The notes under the pieces are model-generated. The model was not told the DNA's origin, made no database searches, and worked only from the letters and a program-made list of their open reading frames with translations. From NCBI RefSeq assembly GCF_963668475.1, contig NZ_OY764544.1:2852001-2916000 (forward strand): 64,000 nt of DNA, written 5' to 3'. The stretch comes from an uncultured Methanospirillum sp. GTDB taxonomy: Archaea; Halobacteriota; Methanomicrobia; Methanomicrobiales; Methanospirillaceae. The position numbers and the translations under genes are program-made. Of this stretch, positions 1-8,238 are shown one piece after another; within the stretch, counting starts at the first letter, position 1, and each line of letters starts with the position of its first letter.

Positions 1-989
1 CTGATGAACTGATCCAGTTCCTCTTCAAGAAAGATCCTGGCCCTGGTTGCTGCCTCCTGTCTGAGCTGGGTCGTTGTGTCATTGACCTGTCTGAGATCAT
101 CGATGGTAAAGAGGCAGATCCCGTCGATCGTTCCAACCTCCTCTTCCACATCTCGCGGCTGGGCAATGTCTACAATGATAATGGGTTTAACCTCACCGTC
201 GAGCGGCCAGGTCCTCCCTTTCATCGCCTCCCTGACATCATTTGCACGGACTACCGGGTGAGGAGCAGCTGTGCAGCAGATCACCACATCCGAAAGGGCG
301 AGGTACCGGTAGAGATCATCCATCGGCACTGCGGTCCCGTCGATCTTGTGAGCAAGAACCCGGGCCCTGTCAAGTGTCCGGTTTGCAACATAAATGGCAG
401 AGAGTTTCTTTGCTGCGAGTGCCTGGGTAACCAGCACTCCCATCTCGCCGCTGCCAAGGATGAGAATCCGTTTCCCATCCAGTGTGTGCAACTGCTCTTC
501 GGCAAGGAGCACTGCTGCGGATCCGACAGATATCGCACCATTATTGATCCCGGTTCTCCTTCGTGCTTCGGACCCGGCATGAATCGCCTTGTTGATACAG
601 AGAGCCAGGATAGGACTTGCAACACCAAGCTCTTCCGAGAGGGTGAGAGAGCGTCTGAGCTGGCCCAGGATCTGATCCTCTCCGATGATCAGCGAGTCTA
701 TCCCTGCTGCAAGTTCGAGCAGGTGAGAGAGTGCTTCCTGGTCCTGGTAAAGTCTGAACCTGGTTCTCCCCCTGCTCTGGAGAAACTCTGTCAGGATGTC
801 AGGCTCCCCGTGAACGATAACTTCAACACGGTTGCACGTCTGCAGGAGAGCGACTCCCTTGAACCATTCCCGTGCGGTGGTAAGAAACTCCTCTTCGTCA
901 ATAAATCTGAACTCTTCTATCTCCGGAACTGAGGCAGTGTGGTGTGATATACCTGCAATAGTCAGAGGAGCGAAGAGGGTTGGTCTCAT
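1..989 (-). CDS. hemA: Glutamyl-tRNA reductase, C-terminus cut by window start
   Basis: Reduces glutamyl-tRNA(Glu) to glutamate-1-semialdehyde, the first committed step of tetrapyrrole synthesis (siroheme, heme and coenzyme F430 in methanogens). The start is the ATG at 989. About 329 residues are visible; the family is usually 400-430 residues, so roughly the last 80-100 lie outside the window. Visible motifs are GISHHTAS at residues 13-20, LLQTCNRVEV with the expected nucleophilic Cys at residue 52, an NADPH-binding GSGEMG segment in the middle, and a following CCTAAPHPVV stretch. The start overlaps the stop of the upstream precorrin-2 dehydrogenase gene as ATGA (986-989), so the two are translationally coupled. 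No frameshift is seen. Confidence 0.95.
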   Translation of the reverse strand, partial: MRPTLFAPLTIAGISHHTASVPEIEEFRFIDEEEFLTTAREWFKGVALLQTCNRVEVIVHGEPDILTEFLQSRGRTRFRLYQDQEALSHLLELAAGIDSLIIGEDQILGQLRRSLTLSEELGVASPILALCINKAIHAGSEARRRTGINNGAISVGSAAVLLAEEQLHTLDGKRILILGSGEMGVLVTQALAAKKLSAIYVANRTLDRARVLAHKIDGTAVPMDDLYRYLALSDVVICCTAAPHPVVRANDVREAMKGRTWPLDGEVKPIIIVDIAQPRDVEEEVGTIDGICLFTIDDLRQVNDTTTQLRQEAATRARIFLEEELDQFI

Positions 990-1606
990 GCGAGGTACTT
1001 CTCCCTAACCTGTGTGAGTGCGTCCTCTGTTCCATTCTGAAGGTTCTTCCACGCTTCAGCATCATGAAGAACTGCTGTCAGAATTTCTCTGCGTCGGGCC
1101 TGTGGGATCTGGCGCATCTTCAGGTCCTTTCTGAGTTCTTCCTCCAGAGCGATCATCTGATCGAGATCAGGCCAGGCAGCCTCTATCTGTTCACGGATGA
1201 ATCGGGAGACTGCCGGACTCCCTCCCTGAGTACTGACTGCGATGGTGAACCTCTCGCCTGAGAACTTTGCCGGGAGTGTGACGTCAGCAGGCGGATCGGT
1301 TGCATTGTTACAGAGTATCCCGTCGGTCCTGCATCTGTCTGCTATAATCTGGTTAAGATCAGGATCCGAGGTCGCCGTGACAACCAGGAACGCGCCTCTG
1401 ATGAGATCTGAAATTTCGGTTTCAACTCGTGGTATTGCGGTTCTGATCTGTTTCACCGGGAGTGACTCGAATGCAGGTGTGAACGTTCGGCTGTAGACCG
1501 TAACATCAGCTTCACCAGCAAAGTACCTGGCCTTGCGTTCTCCCACTTCTCCCCCTCCGAAGATGGTCACCGGTTTGTGAGCACAGTCAACCATGAGGGG
1601 TATCAT
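986..1606 (-). CDS. Precorrin-2 dehydrogenase / siroheme synthase N-domain protein
   Basis: A 206-residue protein of the Met8/SirC/CysG-N type, predicted to oxidise precorrin-2 to sirohydrochlorin with NAD+. It has the family nucleotide-binding signature near the N-terminus (VTIFGGGEVGERKARYF), followed by ISDLIRGAFLVVTATSDPDLN and the CNNATDPPADVTLPA region typical of the family. The length fits a stand-alone dehydrogenase without a uroporphyrinogen methyltransferase domain. It lies directly upstream of hemA with a 4-base overlap, so it supplies the siroheme/F430 branch of the same pathway. Whether it also has ferrochelatase activity cannot be told from sequence. No clear Shine-Dalgarno precedes the ATG at 1606; a second ATG at 1594 is possible. 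Confidence 0.9.
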   Translation of the reverse strand: MIPLMVDCAHKPVTIFGGGEVGERKARYFAGEADVTVYSRTFTPAFESLPVKQIRTAIPRVETEISDLIRGAFLVVTATSDPDLNQIIADRCRTDGILCNNATDPPADVTLPAKFSGERFTIAVSTQGGSPAVSRFIREQIEAAWPDLDQMIALEEELRKDLKMRQIPQARRREILTAVLHDAEAWKNLQNGTEDALTQVREKYLA

Positions 1607-1776
1607 TGTAAGAAATTGGGAGATGAAAAATATGAATCTGTCTAAAATTTACCCTGATTTATTGTCAATTCCTCTCATTTTTAAAAATTTTATCACCTGA
1701 TATCCTGGTTAGTATTATGGGCGCGTGTTATGTTCCTGAATGATGGTGGTACTCCTCAACAGAGTAATTTCAAAAA

Positions 1777-1784
1777 TTATATAT
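1777..1784 (+). promoter_or_regulatory. TATA box of tRNA-Gly
   Basis: The AT octamer TTATATAT sits about 32-39 bases upstream of the mature tRNA 5' end. That is the position expected for an archaeal TATA box giving a short 5' leader. The call rests on sequence position only. Confidence 0.55.
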
Positions 1785-1815
1785 GGTGATGAGTGCCACC
1801 TTGTAGAGCACTTAC

Positions 1816-1887
1816 GCATCGATAGTGTAGTGGTCATCACTAGGCGTTGCCAACGCCTAAACCCGGGTTCGAGTCCCGGTCGATGCA
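1816..1887 (+). tRNA. tRNA-Gly(GCC)
   Basis: A full cloverleaf can be drawn. The acceptor GCATCGA pairs with TCGATGC, the anticodon stem AGGCG/CGCCT encloses loop TTGCCAA (anticodon GCC), and the T-arm is CCGGG-TTCGAGT-CCCGG. The discriminator base is A at 1887. No 3' CCA is encoded and there is no intron. It stands alone between hemA/precorrin-2 dehydrogenase and a membrane protein gene. Confidence 0.97.
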
Positions 1888-1907
1888 CTCGTTTTTCTGT
1901 TTTTTAA
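1888..1907 (+). terminator. T-rich terminator after tRNA-Gly
   Basis: Two T-runs (1892-1896 and 1900-1905) lie immediately after the tRNA. This matches the oligo-T termination signals of archaeal stable RNA genes. There is no hairpin. Confidence 0.5.
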
Positions 1908-1967
1908 TATGATTCTTTTACTCTCTCTATCGTTATGCAGAAATAGCGATTGAGTAAATATCAGTCC

Positions 1968-2489
1968 ATGGAGTTTGTCTGGATCTCATCACCGCAGAAT
2001 CAGCGTTCATCCGGTCTGGTTGCGCTGATCATAGGTATCATCATTCTTCTCTTTGCCCCGTTTGTCACCAGCCTCATCGGGGTGGTCCTTTCCGCGGTTG
2101 TGCTGGTGATCTCAATCGGTATGATCATTACAGGAGCGATGATGCGGGGTGCCGGGTTCGGGCTTCCCCTGATCCTTCTCGGGATACTTGGGCTTTGCCT
2201 TGGCATAACTGCACTCGTCTCTCCCGATCTTGCCGTGTCAGTACTGGGAATATTTCTAGGTGTCTGGATGTTCTTCCTTGGTGCCGGTCAGCTTCTGTTC
2301 GCCTCCCGGTTATCGGCAGATAAACTGTATTATATCCTTGCACTTCTTGGGGGAACCCTGACGGTGATTGTCGGTCTGTTCCTGCTCGTCTCACCGGTCC
2401 AGGGAATGCAGATCATGGTCTTCTTCCTTGGCTGCTACCTTCTGGTGCTTGGTCTGCTGAGCATCTTCAGACCCAGGTACACGTATTGA
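1968..2489 (+). CDS. DUF308/HdeD-like membrane protein
   Basis: A predicted integral membrane protein of 173 residues if started at the ATG at 1968; a longer TTG start at 1950 is less likely. After a short polar N-terminus it has about six hydrophobic segments, rich in Gly, Leu, Ile and Val, arranged as repeated hairpins such as SGLVALIIGIIILLFAPF and LPLILLGILGLCLGITALVS. This is the pattern of the DUF308 family (HdeD-like acid-resistance proteins in enterobacteria); the function in archaea is not established. Its last 99 bases overlap the 3' end of the convergent kinase gene. The assignment rests on repeat pattern and size only. Confidence 0.7.
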   Translation: MEFVWISSPQNQRSSGLVALIIGIIILLFAPFVTSLIGVVLSAVVLVISIGMIITGAMMRGAGFGLPLILLGILGLCLGITALVSPDLAVSVLGIFLGVWMFFLGAGQLLFASRLSADKLYYILALLGGTLTVIVGLFLLVSPVQGMQIMVFFLGCYLLVLGLLSIFRPRYTY

Positions 2490-5400
2490 GCCGGACTCAT
2501 CTGGCTCACAAGAAGGTTCTTCTGATTCGGCTACACCGATAAAGTCCCTGAGGAGGGTCTGAAGCCTTGCCCTGATCCTCAACCGTTTCCTTCTTTTGTG
2601 TGACTGCTCTCCCTGATTCGGGAGAACCTCCTCTGATACCTCAATCTCCCCGCTTCTGTTTTCGGTGAAAGGAAGATCTATTGGAAAGAGCATGATCTCC
2701 ACCGGTCTCTTCCGATGTGTTATTTCGTGGGCTTTGGTTCTGCGTTTTTTCCCTGTCTGATCGATCCCTTCTCCCCTGAGCCTGTCCATTGCGCTGACCC
2801 AGATCATCTCATCGATAAGGGTGATCTCATCCATACCAGGAGTCGGTGGGGGGATCATTTCAGGAATACAGGATAGTGGAACCAGGTGGGTCTCGTCCTG
2901 ATCACCTTTCGGCTTTTCTGGTGGGTGGACACATGCGATACATGATCTGGTGTACCAGACTGGCTGGTACTGCTGTCCCTCTCCTGAGCCAAGGGTGGGT
3001 CTGCCGCATTGTCTGGGAAGCAGGGTGTAGATGATGCGTTCTGGAGGAAGTGGGATAGTTGCCCAGCGGGATGATTCTGTCCGTACGGGATTCCTGGTCC
3101 GCCTGCGTCTGTATCGCTCCTGCAACAGTCCGGCAACTTTTGGAGCCATGAGGAGGAGAACGATAGAATATCTGCTCTTCTGCGGGGCCCTTATATGCAC
3201 GATTTCTGCTGTTGTGAGTTTCTGATTACACCATGGACATCCATCAGAGCTTGAAAGGTACCAGTGATCGGGATCTCTAGTACAACAGATCAATCCCCGG
3301 TACACCTGATCAAATACCTCAAACCAGGTTTCCATTCTGGTATGATCTGTTCCGTCTCCCTTGCGATCTTTAAACTCTTCTTCAAAGAGATCTACGAGAG
3401 GTTTAGGCAGCGTTTTGATCGATGGTGCTCCTGATGGGGGTCGAAGGGTAGGATCTTCGTGAGTCCATGGATAGAGCCCTGATGCCATCCGCCGTTCGTT
3501 TGATCCTGATCCTGTTGTTCTGCTCCCGGTTGCATGGAATGGATGGTATCCGTCCATCAGCATTCTGAAGATGAGGACTGAAGGCGGCACACCTCTCTCA
3601 ATATGAGAATCGTTCTTTGTCCACCCAGGCAGGCAGAGTATTCTGATCGATGCATCAGGCCCCACAAAGACGGTTCGTTCAGACAGATTTTCCACCTGTA
3701 TGCCATGTTTTCTTGCAGAGATGATGGCAGCCATCAGGTTGCGACATGTAGCGATACGATGGTTGAAGTGGAATTTTCTCCCGTTTTTATCTGTTCTGCT
3801 CCCTGGATCGGAAGCCATGTGCCAGGGTTGATATCTCCCGGGATCGATCGCCGGGATTGTCCACCCCACAGGAAAGTTATCCCTGAATACTATCTGAAGA
3901 GGAAGCACCAGTGACCGGGGAATTCCCTGGACACGTTGCACCTCTGAATCTGGTATCCTGATACCTTTGTTTACCAGAAATACCTGTATGTCCTGCCCGA
4001 ACGAGGTGATGATTCCAGTTTCTGTACGAAACAGTATCCCTTCGTTGCGGGTCTCCGGTGAGTCCTTGTCACTCCATCTGCCCAGTTCAATCCGGTCTGG
4101 TCTTTGCTTATCAATGGAGTTCTGATCTGTTGTCTTCTGCAGGCTTTTTTTATCCTGGAGAATGAGTGAAGAGAGCACGGTTTCCCATCTTGCAGCACCA
4201 GGCCTGATATGGGGGGATCGGAGTCCTGATACAAAAGTCTCCTTGAAGAGTGTCCGGACATGGGATGGAAGGGATGAGTATGGGGGTGCATAGTCTGGCG
4301 GTGAGATCCCATTCATCCGGCTCTCGAAAGCATAATACCCGAGCAGAATCTTGTCGGTTGTTGCCGGTGCATCCCTGACAAGCGGACCTTTTGCCTGGAA
4401 TGGGTGCACACCGTCCATCATGAACCTGAAGATGAGAACTGCCAGTGCAAAGTGATCCCCATACCTGCGATCACACCCTGACTCAGCAAACGACCCGTCA
4501 AGATGTTCAGGAGGCAGATACTCACCAGTCCCAACCCGGCTCCAGAATATTCTTCTGCGGTTTTTGTCACTGATCTGAAACGAGTCGGTATCAATGAGAA
4601 CGAGTTCGCCACGGTTATTAATCAGCAGGTTGTTCTCACGCAGATCTCCTATGACGTGCCCTGCCTTGTGAACTCCTGCCACCAGTCTGGCAAGCTGAAG
4701 GGATGCCGCTATACGTCCATGCGGGTTTCTTCTCCCTGTCTCCTGGGGTTCATCATACCAGAGGTGGACAGATCTGAACTCCTCTGGGATGCGTCGCATG
4801 ATGTACCCAATAATCCTGCCTCCCCTGGGTAGATCGGTAAGCGGTTTGAGTGGCCATGTCAAAAATTGCAGCAACTCATTGTCAGGAGGTGAGGCAACCA
4901 TTGTGCGGATCTTATCATCTATCTCCTGGGTCCTTCGATGGGGATGAAAGATCTTGGCACACCTGGAATCATCACCAGCCAGAAAGTAGATCTCTCCCTC
5001 TCCTCCGGATTTCCCTGTTGAGATCAGGGTGCATACCCTCCCGTCAGGTTCATAGGCTGTGAGCCTGGCTCGTGGCTGTTGTCTAATTGATGCACGTGTT
5101 TTCCTGACCTGCACCGGCGTGCGTCTTCCGGGTACAACTTCAAGGGTGAGGATCTGCATACCCACGTTGGTTATGATCTGGATCGGTACGCTCATGCTCC
5201 GATCCGGTTCGAGCATCCGGGTATCAATTTTTAACAGAATCTTCGTGCTTTTTTCAACAGGGAAGATTGATGGCAGGATCTTAATCCAGGGAACCGGTGC
5301 AGGGATTGTCCCTCTCAGAATTCCTGTACCCTCGTTCTGGATGGTGAGTGTCTCTTCGATGATCCCTCTCTTGTCCCATATACACCTGATCCGGGATGGT

Positions 5401-6053
5401 GAGAGTTTCATTACCGGACCATCACCGCTCCTGAAATTGATCGAGACGGGGACAACCAGTTCTCCTCCTGTGCTTCTTATCCTGATTCTTCCGGTAGGCT
5501 GCCTTGCACCAGGCGCCTTGGAAGTTTTTATTATGACCTGAACTGCCTGTATGCTCTGTGTCCAGAGTGTTCTGGTTTTGACTTCTATCCAGTCCGACTC
5601 TGACTCAACAGTGCCACTAAGAAGTCCGCTTCCCGTGTTCCGGACCATGAGATCAAAAGAGAAGTCCTCACCTTTACGGAGGTTACAGAACTGAAACTGG
5701 CGTTCATCAAGTGCAATACCGGGCTTTACCGCAGGATGGGCAATATATTCAACGTTGATCTTTGCCGTTCCTCCGTTGGTGATGATGGTTACGGCCCCTT
5801 TTTTCGGGCTGGCGGCAGAAGAGCGTTCAGGTGTGATCTCGATTCTGAAAGGAACTAGAAATGGTGTCTCTATACGTGGGTTTGGGATTCTGATCCATTT
5901 CACATCTGAAATGGCAGTTCCCTTGAGAATGCCTCCCCCTTCGTTCATGATCGTGAGGATCTCAGTCTTTACCCCGGCTCCACTCTGAACCGGTATCAGG
6001 CTCCGATCAACCTGCAGCCGTGGCGGGCGGTTTCCGGTAAAAAGTGCAGCCAT
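2391..6053 (-). CDS. TerY-P-type Ser/Thr kinase with pseudokinase and N-terminal Ig-like repeats
   Basis: A 1220-residue protein, third gene of a vWA-PP2C-kinase operon. Residues 1-310 hold three tandem units of about 100 residues, each with an xxNEGxGxLxGT...W motif (near 36-53, 138-155 and 239-256), which look like beta-sandwich/Ig-like domains. Residues 340-630 are a YegI-like protein kinase: Gly-rich loop at 347-353, probable ATP-binding Lys367, catalytic Asp470 and Asn475 in GDLRENN, and metal-binding Asp488 in DTDSF. Residues 660-920 are a second, diverged copy that aligns without gaps over the catalytic loop. It has Asn789, Thr794 and Cys807 in place of Asp470, Asn475 and Asp488, so it should be a pseudokinase. 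A Cys/His zinc-binding segment follows (C923/C924, H930, C939, C942), then a basic tail. The start ATG at 6053 follows an AAAGGA ribosome site 10 bases after the phosphatase stop. The last 33 codons overlap the DUF308 gene antiparallel. Confidence 0.85.
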   Translation of the reverse strand: MAALFTGNRPPRLQVDRSLIPVQSGAGVKTEILTIMNEGGGILKGTAISDVKWIRIPNPRIETPFLVPFRIEITPERSSAASPKKGAVTIITNGGTAKINVEYIAHPAVKPGIALDERQFQFCNLRKGEDFSFDLMVRNTGSGLLSGTVESESDWIEVKTRTLWTQSIQAVQVIIKTSKAPGARQPTGRIRIRSTGGELVVPVSINFRSGDGPVMKLSPSRIRCIWDKRGIIEETLTIQNEGTGILRGTIPAPVPWIKILPSIFPVEKSTKILLKIDTRMLEPDRSMSVPIQIITNVGMQILTLEVVPGRRTPVQVRKTRASIRQQPRARLTAYEPDGRVCTLISTGKSGGEGEIYFLAGDDSRCAKIFHPHRRTQEIDDKIRTMVASPPDNELLQFLTWPLKPLTDLPRGGRIIGYIMRRIPEEFRSVHLWYDEPQETGRRNPHGRIAASLQLARLVAGVHKAGHVIGDLRENNLLINNRGELVLIDTDSFQISDKNRRRIFWSRVGTGEYLPPEHLDGSFAESGCDRRYGDHFALAVLIFRFMMDGVHPFQAKGPLVRDAPATTDKILLGYYAFESRMNGISPPDYAPPYSSLPSHVRTLFKETFVSGLRSPHIRPGAARWETVLSSLILQDKKSLQKTTDQNSIDKQRPDRIELGRWSDKDSPETRNEGILFRTETGIITSFGQDIQVFLVNKGIRIPDSEVQRVQGIPRSLVLPLQIVFRDNFPVGWTIPAIDPGRYQPWHMASDPGSRTDKNGRKFHFNHRIATCRNLMAAIISARKHGIQVENLSERTVFVGPDASIRILCLPGWTKNDSHIERGVPPSVLIFRMLMDGYHPFHATGSRTTGSGSNERRMASGLYPWTHEDPTLRPPSGAPSIKTLPKPLVDLFEEEFKDRKGDGTDHTRMETWFEVFDQVYRGLICCTRDPDHWYLSSSDGCPWCNQKLTTAEIVHIRAPQKSRYSIVLLLMAPKVAGLLQERYRRRRTRNPVRTESSRWATIPLPPERIIYTLLPRQCGRPTLGSGEGQQYQPVWYTRSCIACVHPPEKPKGDQDETHLVPLSCIPEMIPPPTPGMDEITLIDEMIWVSAMDRLRGEGIDQTGKKRRTKAHEITHRKRPVEIMLFPIDLPFTENRSGEIEVSEEVLPNQGEQSHKRRKRLRIRARLQTLLRDFIGVAESEEPSCEPDESGSIRVPGSEDAQQTKHQKVAAKEEDHDLHSLDR

Positions 6054-6063
6054 TCGTAATCCT

Positions 6064-6825
6064 TTACGATTCTCTTTGAGATGCTTGTTCCCTGAACAGA
6101 ATCACCATGGTCTTGTCATCGCCTGAAAGTTCCTGCATTTTTCTGGAAGAGAGCAATGTGGTGATGTCAGGTTCAGGATTTTTTCCGGTTTGAACTTTTT
6201 TTTCTATGAATGAGAGTAAAGGAAGAATGAATGGCTCATGTGGCTGATATCCGCCACCACGTTTTACTGCAACTGCTCCCTGGCATCCGTCAGTTACGAT
6301 GACTGCGTGATCTATCTCAATCGTAGGAGTAATGCGGAGTTGTCTCTCCCAGTCTGCCTGCATAAGGCTGGCTGTTTCATTTGCATATTCACTCTCACCT
6401 GGTGGTGACAGAATGACCACATTCCCCTCCCTTATACCCACGGCAATCCCGTCTCCAATATGTCCGATGGTGATCTTTTCATCAGAGTAGCAGGCAACGA
6501 TCAGTGTTGAAGCAAACTCTGCCGGAGCCATCCTCTGCTCCTCTGCCTCCGTGAGCACAGCCTCCCGGGCTTTGAGAAATGCCTGTTTTATCCGCTCTTC
6601 AGGCTGGAGATCAGGTGATTCAGGATCAGCGACTACTGCACGAGATGCAGTTTCCACCGCAATTCGTGCTCCTGTATCGGCATGCTCAGCACTTCCAAGT
6701 CCGTCAGCTACTGCAACTCCCCAGGTGTTTCCTGAACACAAAGCCGTATACGCATCCTGGCATGGCTGGCCGGATTGTATGTGTCTGCTACCCCGGACTG
6801 AATCTCCAAATATCCTGATACTCAT
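6064..6825 (-). CDS. PP2C-family protein phosphatase of TerY-P triad
   Basis: A 253-residue cytosolic metal-dependent Ser/Thr phosphatase. PP2C motifs appear in order: a GQPCQDAY segment near residue 20, ADGLGSAEHAD with the metal-binding Asp near 40, GHIGDGIAVG near 125, a VTDG segment near 180 and the terminal DDKTMVIL near 240. It lies between the vWA gene (48-base gap) and the kinase gene (10-base gap), all on one strand. Kinase and phosphatase therefore most likely act on the same substrates, possibly including the vWA protein. There is no receptor or membrane domain, so any signal must come through a partner. Confidence 0.9.
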   Translation of the reverse strand: MSIRIFGDSVRGSRHIQSGQPCQDAYTALCSGNTWGVAVADGLGSAEHADTGARIAVETASRAVVADPESPDLQPEERIKQAFLKAREAVLTEAEEQRMAPAEFASTLIVACYSDEKITIGHIGDGIAVGIREGNVVILSPPGESEYANETASLMQADWERQLRITPTIEIDHAVIVTDGCQGAVAVKRGGGYQPHEPFILPLLSFIEKKVQTGKNPEPDITTLLSSRKMQELSGDDKTMVILFREQASQRES

Positions 6826-6873
6826 GTTACTGCCCGGGAGTTCTGGTTCTGTTTTTGTGCTGCCATCAGAAGA

Positions 6874-7617
6874 TCAGAGGGGTACAACGCCCCACCCGTC
6901 TGGACCTGTTGGGTTTTCAAGACTGATCTGTTCCCCGATACGTGAGTCTGAAATTTTGGCAAGACTTCTGGAGAGCCAGAGAAACATGTCTGACCATTGT
7001 GCCTCTTTGAGCTGGAGTGGCGTGCGGTTCGGGGGAGAGAGTTCACGAAGGACTGTCATGTTGGCCTGATCCACGCCCAGGGCCCAGAAGAGGAATTTTC
7101 TGTCTGCTTCACCCCCATGGATCACCTGAATCACCTCCTGCCACCTGGCATCACCCCGGGACATATCTGTCGGCTGTCCGTCTGTGACCAGGAATATCCA
7201 GGGGCGGTAATAGTCCACTCCTGTCTCACGGTATTCAGCCTTGCGTTTCTCAATAAGTGAAGCAGCCTCAAGTATCGCAGCTCCCATCGGTGTGTACCCG
7301 CCTGCTTCGAGTTCAGGGGGTTCGAACTGGCTTATTCCGGTGAACTGCTGTATGACTTCAACAGTCCTCCCAAAGGAGATGATAGCAAGATCGATCCTCT
7401 TTGCAGCCAGATCATCCTGAATAAGTTCATCAGCCAGGATTTTTAGGCCTTCATTCAGTTCAGCTATCTTTGCCCCTTTCATTGAAGCTGAGGTATCGAG
7501 GACCAGAACCGTTGCACAATGAGGATGCTGCGGATACGGAATATCAACCAACTGCTCAAGGGTATCAGAATCCATCAGTATTCTCGTCAGCAGACCGGGT
7601 ATATAATCCTGTGGCAA
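6874..7617 (-). CDS. vWA domain protein, TerY-like
   Basis: A 247-residue von Willebrand factor A domain protein, first gene of the vWA-PP2C-kinase operon. The MIDAS metal site is intact: DTSAS near residues 41-45, a GGYTPMGAA segment carrying the MIDAS Thr near 106-114, and VTDGQPTD near 144-151. TerY-like vWA proteins are proposed binding scaffolds that are reversibly phosphorylated by their linked kinase and phosphatase; that role is family knowledge, not visible here. The longest frame starts at a TTG (7617); an ATG at 7575 (MDSDTLEQL) is an alternative and would remove 14 residues. Neither has a strong ribosome-binding site. Confidence 0.87.
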   Translation of the reverse strand: MPQDYIPGLLTRILMDSDTLEQLVDIPYPQHPHCATVLVLDTSASMKGAKIAELNEGLKILADELIQDDLAAKRIDLAIISFGRTVEVIQQFTGISQFEPPELEAGGYTPMGAAILEAASLIEKRKAEYRETGVDYYRPWIFLVTDGQPTDMSRGDARWQEVIQVIHGGEADRKFLFWALGVDQANMTVLRELSPPNRTPLQLKEAQWSDMFLWLSRSLAKISDSRIGEQISLENPTGPDGWGVVPL

Positions 7618-7794
7618 AAAAATTGGAATTATCAGATCTGAAAGAATCTTTTCTTTGATCCAGTCGTCAGAATGGATCTGAAACCTGTTTGATTCAATAT
7701 CGTCTTGCCCCTCTCTGACTCCCGGTACTTAACAATCTTGATGTATCGTGAATGAGAAAGATAATACAAATTCTCTGCTTCGGAGGTGGTATCC

Positions 7795-8208
7795 GTGGAT
7801 TATGATACAATTAACAGCGCTGATATGGCAGAGCAGGCACTCTCACAGGCAGTTGACGAGCACATCGATAACAGTAAGGAGGTTATTGATTATATTGAAA
7901 AGCTTGAGGTGAAGATTCGCTCCTGGAACATGGAAGATATCAGGGAGTTCAAGACGATGATCACTGAGATGCGTGCTCTTCTTCAGAAACACTTCCAGGT
8001 ACAGATTGAGAACTTCATGAACATGAACCGGATACCGTCAGCAAAAGTTCCTGATGTTCTCAGAAAAGCATACCGGATTGTTGGTGTTGACAAACGTGGA
8101 TATGCCCTTTATGGCCCTGAAATGGATAAGATCGCCCACATCAATAAGATTACTGAACACTATAAACAGAGGGTTGCAGCCTGCCAGCCACAGCCTGAAA
8201 AGAAATAA
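7795..8208 (+). CDS. Conserved-looking small helical protein, unknown function
   Basis: I do not recognise this family. The start is probably the GTG at 7795, because a strong GGAGGTG Shine-Dalgarno occupies 7782-7788 with a 6-base spacer; this gives 137 residues. The protein is soluble, charged and largely helical (SKEVIDYIEKLEVKIRSWN, EFKTMITEMRALLQKHF), with a short conserved-looking motif YRIVGVDKRGYALYGPE near the C-terminus. It has no signal peptide or membrane segment. It is divergent from the vWA operon (177 bases away) and convergent with the helicase gene, so context does not assign a role. Good start signal and codon pattern support a real gene. Confidence 0.75.
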   Translation: MDYDTINSADMAEQALSQAVDEHIDNSKEVIDYIEKLEVKIRSWNMEDIREFKTMITEMRALLQKHFQVQIENFMNMNRIPSAKVPDVLRKAYRIVGVDKRGYALYGPEMDKIAHINKITEHYKQRVAACQPQPEKK

Positions 8209-8238
8209 CTCTTCTTCCGTTTTGAGATATTTGCCTCT

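Noticed and set aside
258..932. Long plus-strand frame of 224 residues
   Set aside because: It is the antisense shadow of hemA; the minus strand shows the clear glutamyl-tRNA reductase motifs.
5059..5541. Plus-strand frame of 160 residues inside the kinase gene
   Set aside because: Antisense to the Ig-like repeat region of the kinase protein, with no ribosome site or family likeness.
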